This document shows positions 1-6,245 of a stretch of 6,555 nucleotides of DNA, piece after piece. Where the stretch lies: contig DAOVSY010000168.1 of assembly GCA_030633365.1 (NCBI GenBank), positions 1-6,555 on the forward strand. Reading direction: 5' to 3'. Numbering within the stretch: the first letter of the stretch is position 1; the number at the start of each line of letters is the position of its first letter. The stretch is from Spirochaetaceae bacterium (lineage in GTDB: Bacteria; Spirochaetota; Spirochaetia; B11-G9). Made by a program: the position numbers and the translations under genes. The notes beneath the pieces are model-generated. The model was not told where the DNA came from and did no database searches. It was given only the letters and a program-made list of their open reading frames with translations.

Positions 1-802
1 ATAATGGGACATCTTCAATTTCTACAGGATGAAGCCATTTGGATTCAACTTCTTTTCTAATTTCCAAAGCACTAAAAAAGGCAATACCCAGATTATGTTC
101 GACCATTGTTTTTATCATGGACATATTTTCTATTTCATAAGCAATAGTAAATGGAATAGAATATTGGTGGAAAAACTTATCCATAGCCTGGCGTGAGACT
201 GTATTTTTAACAGATACAATTAGCGGCATGTTTGAAAGCTCGTTTACACTTATACTATTTCTAAGAGCCAGAGGATGTTCAAACCCAACTCCAATTACTA
301 TTCGATCTTTATATAAATTTTTATCAATAAGTTCCTGTTTATTTAGATTACATTCATCACTTACAATTATACCCAAATCAGAATGGTTCTGTTTTATAGA
401 TTCTATAACAGAAATAGATTTTTGTGATTTAATTGTAAAATCAGTATCCGGATAGTCATTTTTAAAATTCGAAATTAAACCGGGAAGAATCCTTGATCCT
501 GGAGTTCCGCTTGTAGCAATTTTGACTGAGCCATCCATTGCCTCTTTTAACATATTAACTGCAAAATGAGATTCTTCATACATGTCAAGTAAGTTTTTTG
601 CATAAGTAATAAGTGATTCACCAGCTCTGGTAAGCTTAATTTTTCTTCCTACTCTGTCAAATAGTTTTGTTTTATATTCATATTCAAGATCCTTAATTTG
701 AGCACTTACAGCAGGTTGTGTAAGAAAAAGAGTTTCTGCGGCTCTGCTGAAGCTTCCCAGTTTAGCTACTGTGTAAAATGATTTAAGTTTATACAGATCC
801 AT
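1..802 (-). CDS. LysR-type transcriptional regulator, C-terminus cut by window edge
   Basis: This is a DNA-binding transcription factor of the LysR family. 267 codons are visible and the frame is still open at base 1, so about 25-40 residues are missing compared with the usual 290-310. Residues 1-60 form the winged helix-turn-helix: MDLYKLKSFYTVAKLGSFSRA, then AAETLFLTQPAVSAQIKDLE, a textbook LysR signature. A linker helix follows (about 60-90), then the effector-binding domain, beginning GSVKIATSGTPGSRILPGL (91-109) and including LGIIVSDE and, near the edge, the typical MVEHNLGIAFF. The ATG at 802 is chosen because AAAGG lies 7 bases upstream; an in-frame ATG at 808 would leave that site only one base away. 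It is divergent from the PhoU-like/PiT operon and shares its intergenic region, so it probably controls that operon and itself. The effector cannot be told from sequence; the SGTPGSRILP stretch is reminiscent of CysB-like or CbbR-like members, but weakly. Confidence 0.93.
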   Translation of the reverse strand, partial: MDLYKLKSFYTVAKLGSFSRAAETLFLTQPAVSAQIKDLEYEYKTKLFDRVGRKIKLTRAGESLITYAKNLLDMYEESHFAVNMLKEAMDGSVKIATSGTPGSRILPGLISNFKNDYPDTDFTIKSQKSISVIESIKQNHSDLGIIVSDECNLNKQELIDKNLYKDRIVIGVGFEHPLALRNSISVNELSNMPLIVSVKNTVSRQAMDKFFHQYSIPFTIAYEIENMSMIKTMVEHNLGIAFFSALEIRKEVESKWLHPVEIEDVPL

Positions 803-843
803 AGTCATACCTTTGGAAAAATGTTGATCCAGCTATAAGGTTA

Positions 844-868
844 AGTTATAACTCCAATAATTATAATT
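844..868. promoter_or_regulatory. Paired palindromes, candidate LysR operator
   Basis: Two perfect 10-base palindromes, AGTTATAACT (844-853) and AATTATAATT (859-868), share the core TTATAA and have centres 15 bases apart. Relative to the predicted rightward start near 907 they lie at about -58 and -43, where LysR activators usually bind. They also cover the start and -10 of the predicted lysR promoter, which fits autorepression. In DNA this AT-rich short palindromes can arise by chance, and the second one contains the -10 box, so the assignment is tentative. Confidence 0.4.
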
Positions 869-888
869 GATTAGACTAAATCTTTCAA
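860..888 (-). promoter_or_regulatory. Promoter of the LysR gene
   Basis: On the minus strand TTGAAA (888-883) is followed after exactly 17 bases by a perfect TATAAT (865-860). This predicts a transcript start near 853 and a leader of about 50 bases before the ATG at 802. It is the best sigma-70-type match in the gap. It overlaps the rightward promoter, so the two transcripts probably compete or are co-regulated. Confidence 0.6.
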
Positions 889-900
889 CAATTTTATGAT
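872..900 (+). promoter_or_regulatory. Candidate promoter of the PhoU-like/PiT operon
   Basis: TAGACT (872-877, 4 of 6 to TTGACA), a 17-base spacer and TATGAT (895-900, 5 of 6 to TATAAT) predict a start near 907. That gives a leader of about 28 bases before the ATG at 935. An alternative is TTGATC (824-829), 17 bases, TATAAC (847-852), starting near 859. Both are plausible; the first places the paired palindromes immediately upstream of its -35, the position expected for an activator. Confidence 0.45.
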
Positions 901-903
901 GTT

Positions 904-916
904 ACTCAAATTGAGT
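904..916. promoter_or_regulatory. 13-base palindrome at the predicted operon start
   Basis: ACTCAA and TTGAGT form a perfect inverted repeat separated by one base, directly over the predicted transcript start. It could be an additional operator or a small 5' hairpin. Its right end reads GAGTTAT, which also occurs inverted at the edge of the palindrome at 844-854. A repeat this short is weak evidence on its own. Confidence 0.2.
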
Positions 917-922
917 TATCCC

Positions 923-927
923 AGGAG
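923..927 (+). promoter_or_regulatory. Ribosome binding site that decides the start of the PhoU-like gene
   Basis: AGGAG lies 7 bases before the ATG at 935. The longer in-frame starts at 896 and 899 have no purine-rich site, and they overlap the predicted -10 box. The extra 13 residues they would add are not typical of the family, whereas the start at 935 opens with MLFNRAKSIE. Confidence 0.75.
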
Positions 928-934
928 AGTTGTA

Positions 935-1579
935 ATGTTATTTAATCGAGCTAAATCTATAGAAAGTAGTATAGATAAGTACCTTGAAAATGTTTTAAAA
1001 GCAGGTTTGATCTTTGAATCTGGAATAAAAGAATATCTTGAAAATAAAATTGAATTGTTTGAAGAACGTACAAAAGAGATTCAGAGTCTGGAAAGTGAAA
1101 GTGATGATATTCGAAGAGAAATTAAATATAAGCTTTATAAGGAGCTTTTAATTCCTGATGCAAGAGGCGATGTTCTTGGTCTGCTTGAAACTCTGGATAA
1201 TGTTATTGATACAGCAGAAATGGTTATGATTCGTTTTTCTATAGAAAAACCTATAGTTTGGCCTGAATTGAAAGATGATTTTATTGAACTGACAAATGTA
1301 TCGGTTAAATGTGTATTTGAACTGGTCTCTGCTTCCAGGGCATTTTTTAGAGAAATTACAAAAGTATCTGACTGTCTTGTTCAGGTACATTTTTGGGAGC
1401 ATGAAGCAGATAAAATTGAAGAAAGAATTATGCGTAAGGCTTTTGAGGGTGATTTTATTAAAAAACTTAGCCAAAAAGTTCATATGAGGTATTTTGCAGA
1501 AAGAATTTCTCTACTTGCAGATGAGGCAGAAGACGTTGCCGACCGTCTTGATATTTATACTATCAAAAGAAGTATATAG
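935..1579 (+). CDS. PhoU-like DUF47 protein, PiT permease accessory
   Basis: A 214-residue, all-helical cytoplasmic protein of the DUF47 family (PhoU-like, TIGR00153 type), the usual length for that family. Members are commonly encoded next to PiT transporters and are thought to modulate them; the mechanism is not settled. It carries the repeated acidic E/D-x-x-x-D patterns by which PhoU-type bundles bind metal clusters: ESESDDIRRE (53-62), LETLDNVIDTAE (84-95), EHEADKIEE (155-163) and DEAEDVADRLD (196-206). There is no signal peptide or membrane segment. It is the first gene of the operon, ending 10 bases before the permease start, so the two are almost certainly co-translated. The permease-linked context argues against it being the PhoU of a Pst system, as no pst genes or PhoR/PhoB are present here. 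Confidence 0.9.
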   Translation: MLFNRAKSIESSIDKYLENVLKAGLIFESGIKEYLENKIELFEERTKEIQSLESESDDIRREIKYKLYKELLIPDARGDVLGLLETLDNVIDTAEMVMIRFSIEKPIVWPELKDDFIELTNVSVKCVFELVSASRAFFREITKVSDCLVQVHFWEHEADKIEERIMRKAFEGDFIKKLSQKVHMRYFAERISLLADEAEDVADRLDIYTIKRSI

Positions 1580-1589
1580 GTAGGTTTGG

Positions 1590-2642
1590 ATGTCAACAAT
1601 AATTATATTTTTATCAAGTGGATTGTTCTTAGGCTGGTCTCTGGGTGCTAATGATGCTGCAAATGTTTGGGGTACTGCAGTTGGGACCAGGATGGTCAGT
1701 TTTAAAAAAGCTGCTCTGGTTGCCAGTATTTTTGTTATTCTTGGAGCAGTTATCAGTGGTTCCGGTGCTTCCCATACCCTTGGGAAATTAGGTGCCATAA
1801 ATGAACTTGCGGGAGCTTTTACTGTAGCTCTGGCTGCAGCTCTTTCCGTTTTTTGGATGACAAAAGCAGCCCTGCCTGTTTCAACTTCCCAGGCTATTGT
1901 AGGAGCAATAATTGGTTGGAATTTTTTTTCCGGATCAGTTATTGATATGAAAGCCTTAACAAAAATTCTTGGGACCTGGGTTTTTTCACCAATATTATCT
2001 GCAGTAGTTGCAATAATTCTCTATTTTATAATTTCGTTTATTTTAAAGCACTGGAAGGTTCATTTAATACGTTTAGATGGAATGACCAGAATTGCTCTCC
2101 TTGCTGCAGGAGCATTTGGGTCCTACAGTTTAGGAGCTAATAATATAGCTAATGTAATGGGTGTTTTTGTAGAAAGTGCAGCCGGAATGTTTACAGATAT
2201 CTCTTTAGGTGGATTATTTACTCTCAATGGTGTGCAGCAGCTGTTTTTAATTGGGGGCATTGCTATAGCTGTTGGAGTATTTACCTATTCCAAAAGGGTT
2301 ATGATGACAGTTGGATCTGGAATATACGAATTAACCCCTATTACTGCATTTATAGTTGTACTTTCAAGTTCTATTGTTTTATTTCTGTTTGCGTCAAAGG
2401 GATTACAGAACCTTCTTATTTCAAATAATCTTCCATCTTTTCCATTAGTACCGGTTTCCAGTTCTCAATCTATTGTTGGTGCTGTTATAGGAATTGGTAT
2501 AGCAAAGGGTGGTAAAAATTTAAATTTAAAAGTTTTAGGTAGAATAAGTGCTGGATGGATAGCTACTCCTGTAATTGCTGCCGCAGTTGCATTTATTACA
2601 TTGTTTATTGTTCAAAATGTTTTTAGTCAGGTAGTTTATTAA
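1590..2642 (+). CDS. pit: PiT-family inorganic anion permease (phosphate, possibly sulfate)
   Basis: A 350-residue inner-membrane secondary transporter of the PiT family (PF01384), with about ten hydrophobic helices. The two inverted halves each carry the family signature: GANDAANVWGTAVGTR (19-34) with PVSTSQAIVGAIIGW (96-110), and GANNIANVMGVF (182-193) with PVSSSQSIVGAVIGIG (288-303). The most basic loop (KHWKVHLIRLDGMTR, 153-167) joins the halves. PiT proteins import phosphate coupled to sodium or protons; the related CysP branch imports sulfate. The pairing with a DUF47 protein favours phosphate, but the re-entrant motifs read STSQ and SSSQ where many phosphate members have STTH, so the substrate is left open. 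The start at 1590 follows AGGTAGG, which overlaps the upstream stop codon, suggesting translational coupling. The protein is complete, with no disruption. Confidence 0.92.
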   Translation: MSTIIIFLSSGLFLGWSLGANDAANVWGTAVGTRMVSFKKAALVASIFVILGAVISGSGASHTLGKLGAINELAGAFTVALAAALSVFWMTKAALPVSTSQAIVGAIIGWNFFSGSVIDMKALTKILGTWVFSPILSAVVAIILYFIISFILKHWKVHLIRLDGMTRIALLAAGAFGSYSLGANNIANVMGVFVESAAGMFTDISLGGLFTLNGVQQLFLIGGIAIAVGVFTYSKRVMMTVGSGIYELTPITAFIVVLSSSIVLFLFASKGLQNLLISNNLPSFPLVPVSSSQSIVGAVIGIGIAKGGKNLNLKVLGRISAGWIATPVIAAAVAFITLFIVQNVFSQVVY

Positions 2643-2670
2643 AATATATTTATATAAGGAAGGAGAAAAT

Positions 2671-3306
2671 ATGGGAAAATTAGAAGTAGGTGCAATTTCA
2701 GATCCTCGTTTTGAGTTTAGGACATTTGGTAGAGAATTCGATGAAGCTTCATTCAGAATGGGCAGATTATCAGGATTTGTTCCCGAAAAACTATGGGAAC
2801 GACAATCTGAAGAAATTTATATTGTTTCTGCGACAAATGATAAAAATAATACAAAAATTCGTAATGGGAAAATGGACATTAAAACATTTGTTACAGAAAA
2901 GGATGGACTCGAACAATGGAATCCTCTTATGAAGGGAGAATTCCCAATTTCAAAAGATGTTCTTGAAAAAGAAGTTTTTCCTGCTTTTGCTGTAGATATG
3001 CCTGCTCTTACAAAGGATACCTACACATTAGATGAATTTTTAGTAATGGTAAGAGCTAACAGTTCTTTAAAAGCAGTAAGAGTTGAGAAACAGCGTTATG
3101 GTTATATGGTTAATGACACTATTTGTGAAGTAGGTAATGTTTGGATCAATGGTGCTAAACTGGTAACAATAAATTCTGAATCAACTGTGCTGGCAGACAT
3201 TCTTAAGACAATGAAAGATGTTGGTATTGATGGGTTTGAAAATATTAATTACCTGCAGGCTGTAAAACGTGTTATTGGAATGATTGATAAACCTTTTGCT
3301 AATTAA
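2671..3306 (+). CDS. Uncharacterised 211-residue protein, possibly CYTH/triphosphate-tunnel-like
   Basis: I do not recognise this protein with certainty. It is soluble, with no signal peptide or membrane segment, and starts behind a strong AGGAG 5 bases upstream, 28 bases after the permease stop, so it is the third gene of the operon. The order of elements resembles the CYTH/triphosphate tunnel fold: an acidic/basic first strand (RFEFRTFG, 13-20), paired strands TKIRNGKMDIKTFV (61-74), an EQWNPL stretch (81-86), a strand KAVRVEKQRYGYMV (134-147), TICEVGNVWINGAKLVTINSES (150-171) and a C-terminal helical end NINYLQAVKRVIG (191-203). CYTH enzymes cleave triphosphate compounds or make cAMP. The standard N-terminal ExExK is not present, so it may be catalytically different or only bind a ligand. 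The link to a PiT permease would suit a phosphate- or polyphosphate-related role. Gene confidence is high; the fold assignment is about even odds. Confidence 0.85.
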   Translation: MGKLEVGAISDPRFEFRTFGREFDEASFRMGRLSGFVPEKLWERQSEEIYIVSATNDKNNTKIRNGKMDIKTFVTEKDGLEQWNPLMKGEFPISKDVLEKEVFPAFAVDMPALTKDTYTLDEFLVMVRANSSLKAVRVEKQRYGYMVNDTICEVGNVWINGAKLVTINSESTVLADILKTMKDVGIDGFENINYLQAVKRVIGMIDKPFAN

Positions 3307-3319
3307 ACAACCCTAAAAT

Positions 3320-3388
3320 GTAGGGGCAATTATATCTGTAAGGGCAGCCACACAGGGAACCTAACGGTTTCCTGGGGACTGCCCCTAC
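3320..3388. repeat. GC-rich imperfect hairpin repeat with GTAGGGGCA ends
   Basis: Between two convergent genes lies a GC-rich island. A left arm at 3338-3361, starting GTAAGGGCAGCC, pairs with a right arm at 3366-3388, ending GGACTGCCCCTAC, around a TAAC loop. About 20 of 23 positions can pair, with one bulge. A further GTAGGGGCA at 3320-3328 is perfectly complementary to TGCCCCTAC (3380-3388), giving an alternative, longer fold. The base composition is unlike that of the neighbours, and the form matches the short GTAGGGGC-ended palindromic elements dispersed in many bacterial genomes (REP/MITE-like). It may also end transcription from the left, as TTTGTTTT follows at 3390-3397. Copy number cannot be judged from this window. 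Confidence 0.65.
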
Positions 3389-3403
3389 GTTTGTTTTCGT
3401 GTC

Positions 3404-5821
3404 CTACAAAAAAATCAATCCCAATCTGTATACAATAAAAGACATTACCCAGGCAACAGACATGGTGTAGACAATAAATAATCTTGTCCATTTCCATGCT
3501 CCGGCTTCTTTGTGAAACATAGCTGTAGCAGCAAAACATGGCAGGTAAAGCAGCACAAATACCATTAACGAAAGTGCTGTTGCTCTGGAATAACCGGACT
3601 CTTCTCTAAGTCTTGTAGCCAGCTTTGGAGATTCTTCATTCTCTTCACCCAGAGCAAATATTGTACTCATAGTAGATACAACAATCTCTTTTGCTGCCAG
3701 ACCTGCAGTCAGGGAGATACCAATTTTCCAGTCGAATCCTAATGGTCTTATTACAGGTTCTATTATTTTTCCAAATCTTCCTGCAACAGAATATTCAAGT
3801 TGTTCTGCAGCAGCCATATTTTTTAATTCGTCTATTGAATCTGCATTTGTCGTTATACTAATCTGATCATTGTATTTTTCTTCTATTTTACTACTTACAG
3901 GAAAGTTACTTGCAAACCAGATAATTACCGAGGCAACAAGAATAATTGTTCCTGCCTTTTTTAGATACATTTTTACTTTAAATATCATTTGGTAGAGCAG
4001 GGATTTATATCCAGGTAATCTGTATGGAGGAAGTTCCATTACAAAAGGCTCAGATTGACCAGGGAATGCTGCTTTTTTTAAAATAAAAGCAGATATTAAA
4101 GCCAGAAAAATTCCAAAAAGGTAGATTCCAAAAAGAATATTTCCTGCTGCAGCAGGAGCAAAAAAAGCAGACAGGAGAAGAATATAAACAGGTAGTTTTG
4201 CCCCGCAGCTCATAAATGGAATTATAAGCATTGTTACTATTCTGTCTCCTCTGTTTTTAAGAGTTCGGGTAGCCATAATTGCAGGTACTGAACAGCCAAA
4301 TCCTGTTAGCATTGGGATAAATGATTTTCCATGAAGGCCAACCTTATGCATTACTTTATCAATAACAAAGGCTGCTCTGGCCATATAACCAGTCCCTTCC
4401 AGGAGTGAAATAAAGAAGAAGAGAAGAAGAATATTGGGTAGAAAAATTAATACTCCACCTACACCTGCAATTATACCATCCACCAGTAATGATTGAAATA
4501 AACCCTCGGGGAGTATAATAGTCAGACCATTGGAAATTAGCTGGAAAAAAGAATCCATCCAACCCATAGGAACTTCACCCAGAGTAAATGTAAATTGAAA
4601 CATACCCCACATAATTGCAAAAAATATTGGTAAACCAAGTACTCTGTTAAGAAGTATATTATCTATATAATCTGTCATTGTTTTTTTGTGGTTATCCGGA
4701 ATTTTTACAGTTTCTTTAAGTGCTCCTCTAATAAAAGAATGCCTGTCTTCAATAATTGCAGATTCAGGATCTCCAGTATGGTGTTTTTTATATTTTTCAT
4801 TTAAATCTAGAATTAAATTAACAACTTTCAAATAAACACTTCTTTTTTTTACAGTTTCGTAAACCAACTGATCATTTTCCAGTAGTTTTGTAGCCAGCCA
4901 TTTACTGTTATATTTTTCTGAAAGATCATCATTTTCAAGAATATTACTAATTTGATTTATACGTTCTTCAATATCCCTGCTAAAAATCATTTTGTTTTTA
5001 GATATAGTAATTTCACCCTCAAAAACACTAATTACATGATCCAGAAGGGGTTCTATTCCCTGATTTTTAGATGCCGATGTAGGTATAACATGGGAACCCA
5101 AAAGAGCTTCAAGTTGGGGTATGTTTACCTTTATTCCCTGTTTTTCCACCTCATCCCACATGTTAAGAGCAACAAGCATATCAACTTCAAGCTCCATAAC
5201 CTGAGTTGTAAGGTATAGATTCCTTTCCAGGTTTGAACCTGCTATTACATCAATAACAACATCCGGTTTTTCTTCTATAATATAATCTCTGGCAACAACC
5301 TCTTCCGGAGAGAATGGTGTAAGGGAGTATGTTCCTGGTAAATCAATAATATTTATTTTATAGCCTTTATAATTTACAGAGCCTTCTGTTTTTTCAACTG
5401 TGACACCTGTAAAATTACCAACTTTCTGATGGGCACCAACAATTGCATTAAACAGAGATGTTTTTCCACTGTTTGGATTTCCTAAAAGAGCAACGGTAAT
5501 TGTTTTTGTATTTCGAATTATTTTTTCTTTTTTTGGAATTGGTGAATATAAATTTTTATGCTCACGCATTGGGATACCATCACCTGTATAACCTGTTTTT
5601 TCTACTCTAATTTGTTTAGCTTCTTCAAGCCTAAGAGAAAGATCAAAACCTTTTACCCTTATAACTATTGGGTCTCCCAGTGGAGCCAGCCTCATAATTT
5701 TAAACTTTGTACCTTTAAACAGACCTACATCGAGAAGTCGTCTTCTTATTTCCCCTGTAGCTTTTACAGAGTGGATTGAACCTTTATCTCCAATATTTAG
5801 ATCTGATAAAAAAAGCGGCAT
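3404..5821 (-). CDS. feoB: FeoA-FeoB fusion, ferrous iron transporter
   Basis: An 805-residue GTPase-coupled Fe(II) importer of the inner membrane. Residues 1-75 are a FeoA SH3-like domain (GEIRRRLLDVGLFKGTKF, RLAPLGDPIVIRVKGFDLSL). After a linker comes a complete FeoB. Its G domain has G1 GNPNSGKTS (114-122), G2 threonine 141 in GNFTGVTVEK, G3 DLPG (160-163), G4 NMWD (220-223) and G5 SAS (249-251). An acidic helical spacer (270-385) and the permease follow: NRVLGLPIF (392-400), TGFGCSVPAIMATRT (506-520), PFMSCGAKLPVY (535-546), GLAAKEIVVSTMST (707-720) and LPCFAATA (760-767). The three conserved cysteines 510, 539 and 762 are present. FeoA is usually a separate gene; here fusion fixes a 1:1 ratio. 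No feoC is seen. The start at 5821 is preferred over the in-frame ATG at 5836, which has no ribosome site. An iron box covers the promoter. Confidence 0.96.
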   Translation of the reverse strand: MPLFLSDLNIGDKGSIHSVKATGEIRRRLLDVGLFKGTKFKIMRLAPLGDPIVIRVKGFDLSLRLEEAKQIRVEKTGYTGDGIPMREHKNLYSPIPKKEKIIRNTKTITVALLGNPNSGKTSLFNAIVGAHQKVGNFTGVTVEKTEGSVNYKGYKINIIDLPGTYSLTPFSPEEVVARDYIIEEKPDVVIDVIAGSNLERNLYLTTQVMELEVDMLVALNMWDEVEKQGIKVNIPQLEALLGSHVIPTSASKNQGIEPLLDHVISVFEGEITISKNKMIFSRDIEERINQISNILENDDLSEKYNSKWLATKLLENDQLVYETVKKRSVYLKVVNLILDLNEKYKKHHTGDPESAIIEDRHSFIRGALKETVKIPDNHKKTMTDYIDNILLNRVLGLPIFFAIMWGMFQFTFTLGEVPMGWMDSFFQLISNGLTIILPEGLFQSLLVDGIIAGVGGVLIFLPNILLLFFFISLLEGTGYMARAAFVIDKVMHKVGLHGKSFIPMLTGFGCSVPAIMATRTLKNRGDRIVTMLIIPFMSCGAKLPVYILLLSAFFAPAAAGNILFGIYLFGIFLALISAFILKKAAFPGQSEPFVMELPPYRLPGYKSLLYQMIFKVKMYLKKAGTIILVASVIIWFASNFPVSSKIEEKYNDQISITTNADSIDELKNMAAAEQLEYSVAGRFGKIIEPVIRPLGFDWKIGISLTAGLAAKEIVVSTMSTIFALGEENEESPKLATRLREESGYSRATALSLMVFVLLYLPCFAATAMFHKEAGAWKWTRLFIVYTMSVAWVMSFIVYRLGLIFL

Positions 5822-5829
5822 ATTAAAAA

Positions 5830-5834
5830 CCCCC
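5830..5834 (-). promoter_or_regulatory. Ribosome binding site for feoAB
   Basis: A GGGGG run (minus strand) stands 8 bases before the ATG at 5821, giving the start MPLFLSDLNIGD, which matches the usual beginning of FeoA. The upstream ATG at 5836 is preceded by ACAAGCCTT, with no purine-rich site. The run lies directly after that upstream ATG. The match to GGAGG is imperfect. Confidence 0.5.
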
Positions 5835-5858
5835 ATAAGGCTTGTTATAGATATTTAC

Positions 5859-5877
5859 TTAGGCAAGCCTAACTGTA
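5859..5877. promoter_or_regulatory. DtxR/IdeR-like iron box upstream of feoAB
   Basis: TTAGGCAAGCCTAA (5859-5872) is an inverted repeat with perfect 6-base arms, TTAGGC and GCCTAA. Extended to 19 bases it matches the DtxR/IdeR consensus TTAGGTTAGCCTAACCTAA at 14 positions. It covers the predicted transcription start of feoAB just after the -10 box, where a repressor would block transcription when Fe(II) is abundant. A further half-site, GCCTAA preceded by GA, lies at 5914-5920 upstream of the -35. No regulator gene of this family lies in the window, and an MntR-type or other DtxR relative is equally possible. Confidence 0.65.
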
Positions 5878-5905
5878 ATCTAATGGAGGAAGTTTAAAAA
5901 ATCAA
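5877..5905 (-). promoter_or_regulatory. Promoter of feoAB
   Basis: On the minus strand TTGATT (5905-5900) and TAGATT (5882-5877) each match the sigma-70 hexamers at 4 of 6 positions, with an ideal 17-base spacer. The predicted start near 5870 falls inside the iron box, leaving a leader of about 50 bases. The position of the box supports the assignment. Confidence 0.5.
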
Positions 5906-5999
5906 TAGGAGAGAGCCTAAATTGTAAATTTATATATAAGATATTTTGGAGGTAATATTATTGGTTTAATCAGGGGAAAAAATAAGATAAGATAAATCT

Positions 6000-6023
6000 G
6001 GGACTATTTAAAAAAATAGTCCC
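6000..6023 (-). terminator. Intrinsic terminator of the ferredoxin gene
   Basis: GGGACTATTT (6000-6009) and AAATAGTCCC (6014-6023) form a perfect 10-base-pair stem around an AAAA loop. In the minus direction it begins 21 bases after the ferredoxin stop codon and is followed by a T-rich tail (ATTTATCTTATCTTATTTT). No T tract follows in the plus direction. It separates ferredoxin transcription from the feoAB promoter region. Confidence 0.8.
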
Positions 6024-6044
6024 ATATTAAGGTAAAAAACTAAT

Positions 6045-6218
6045 TTAGCCTTCTGTGATACATTCTACAGGGCAAACTTCAACACATGCAGCACAATCTG
6101 TACATAAATCAGGGTCAATAAATCTTACATCATCCTTTTCGCTAATTGCTTCTACAGGACATTCCGGATCACATGCAGCACAGTTAATACATTCTTCCGC
6201 ATCAATAATATAAGCCAT
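6045..6218 (-). CDS. 2[4Fe-4S] ferredoxin
   Basis: A 57-residue, acidic, soluble electron carrier of the clostridial type. It starts MAYIIDAEECINCAACDPEC and has two complete CxxCxxCxxxCP clusters: cysteines 10, 13, 16, 20 and 39, 42, 45, 49. The two halves are near-repeats (CAAC in both), as expected from the family's internal duplication. A ninth cysteine at 53 (CPVEC) is not one of the standard ligands. GGAGG stands 8 bases before the ATG. With its own promoter upstream and a terminator downstream, it is probably a single-gene transcript. Such ferredoxins serve low-potential redox enzymes such as pyruvate:ferredoxin oxidoreductase and hydrogenase; the partner here is unknown. Its position next to feoAB may be coincidental, though both concern iron. 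Confidence 0.96.
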   Translation of the reverse strand: MAYIIDAEECINCAACDPECPVEAISEKDDVRFIDPDLCTDCAACVEVCPVECITEG

Positions 6219-6245
6219 TTAGGGTTCCTCCGTATTTTTGCGAAC

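Noticed and set aside
228..455. 75-codon plus-strand open frame
   Set aside because: It is antisense to the clearly coding LysR gene, has no ribosome site and resembles no family.
896..934. N-terminal extension of the PhoU-like protein from the ATG at 896
   Set aside because: No ribosome site precedes it, it overlaps the predicted -10, and AGGAG is correctly spaced for the ATG at 935.
1511..1798. 95-codon minus-strand open frame
   Set aside because: It is a shadow spanning the end of the PhoU-like gene and the start of the PiT gene on the other strand.
3338..3388. CRISPR repeat or riboswitch in the convergent gap
   Set aside because: There is only one palindromic unit and no regularly spaced repeats, and it follows rather than precedes both genes.
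5960..5995. Eleven-codon frame starting with ATT after GGAGG
   Set aside because: An ATT start and this length give no support for a translated product.
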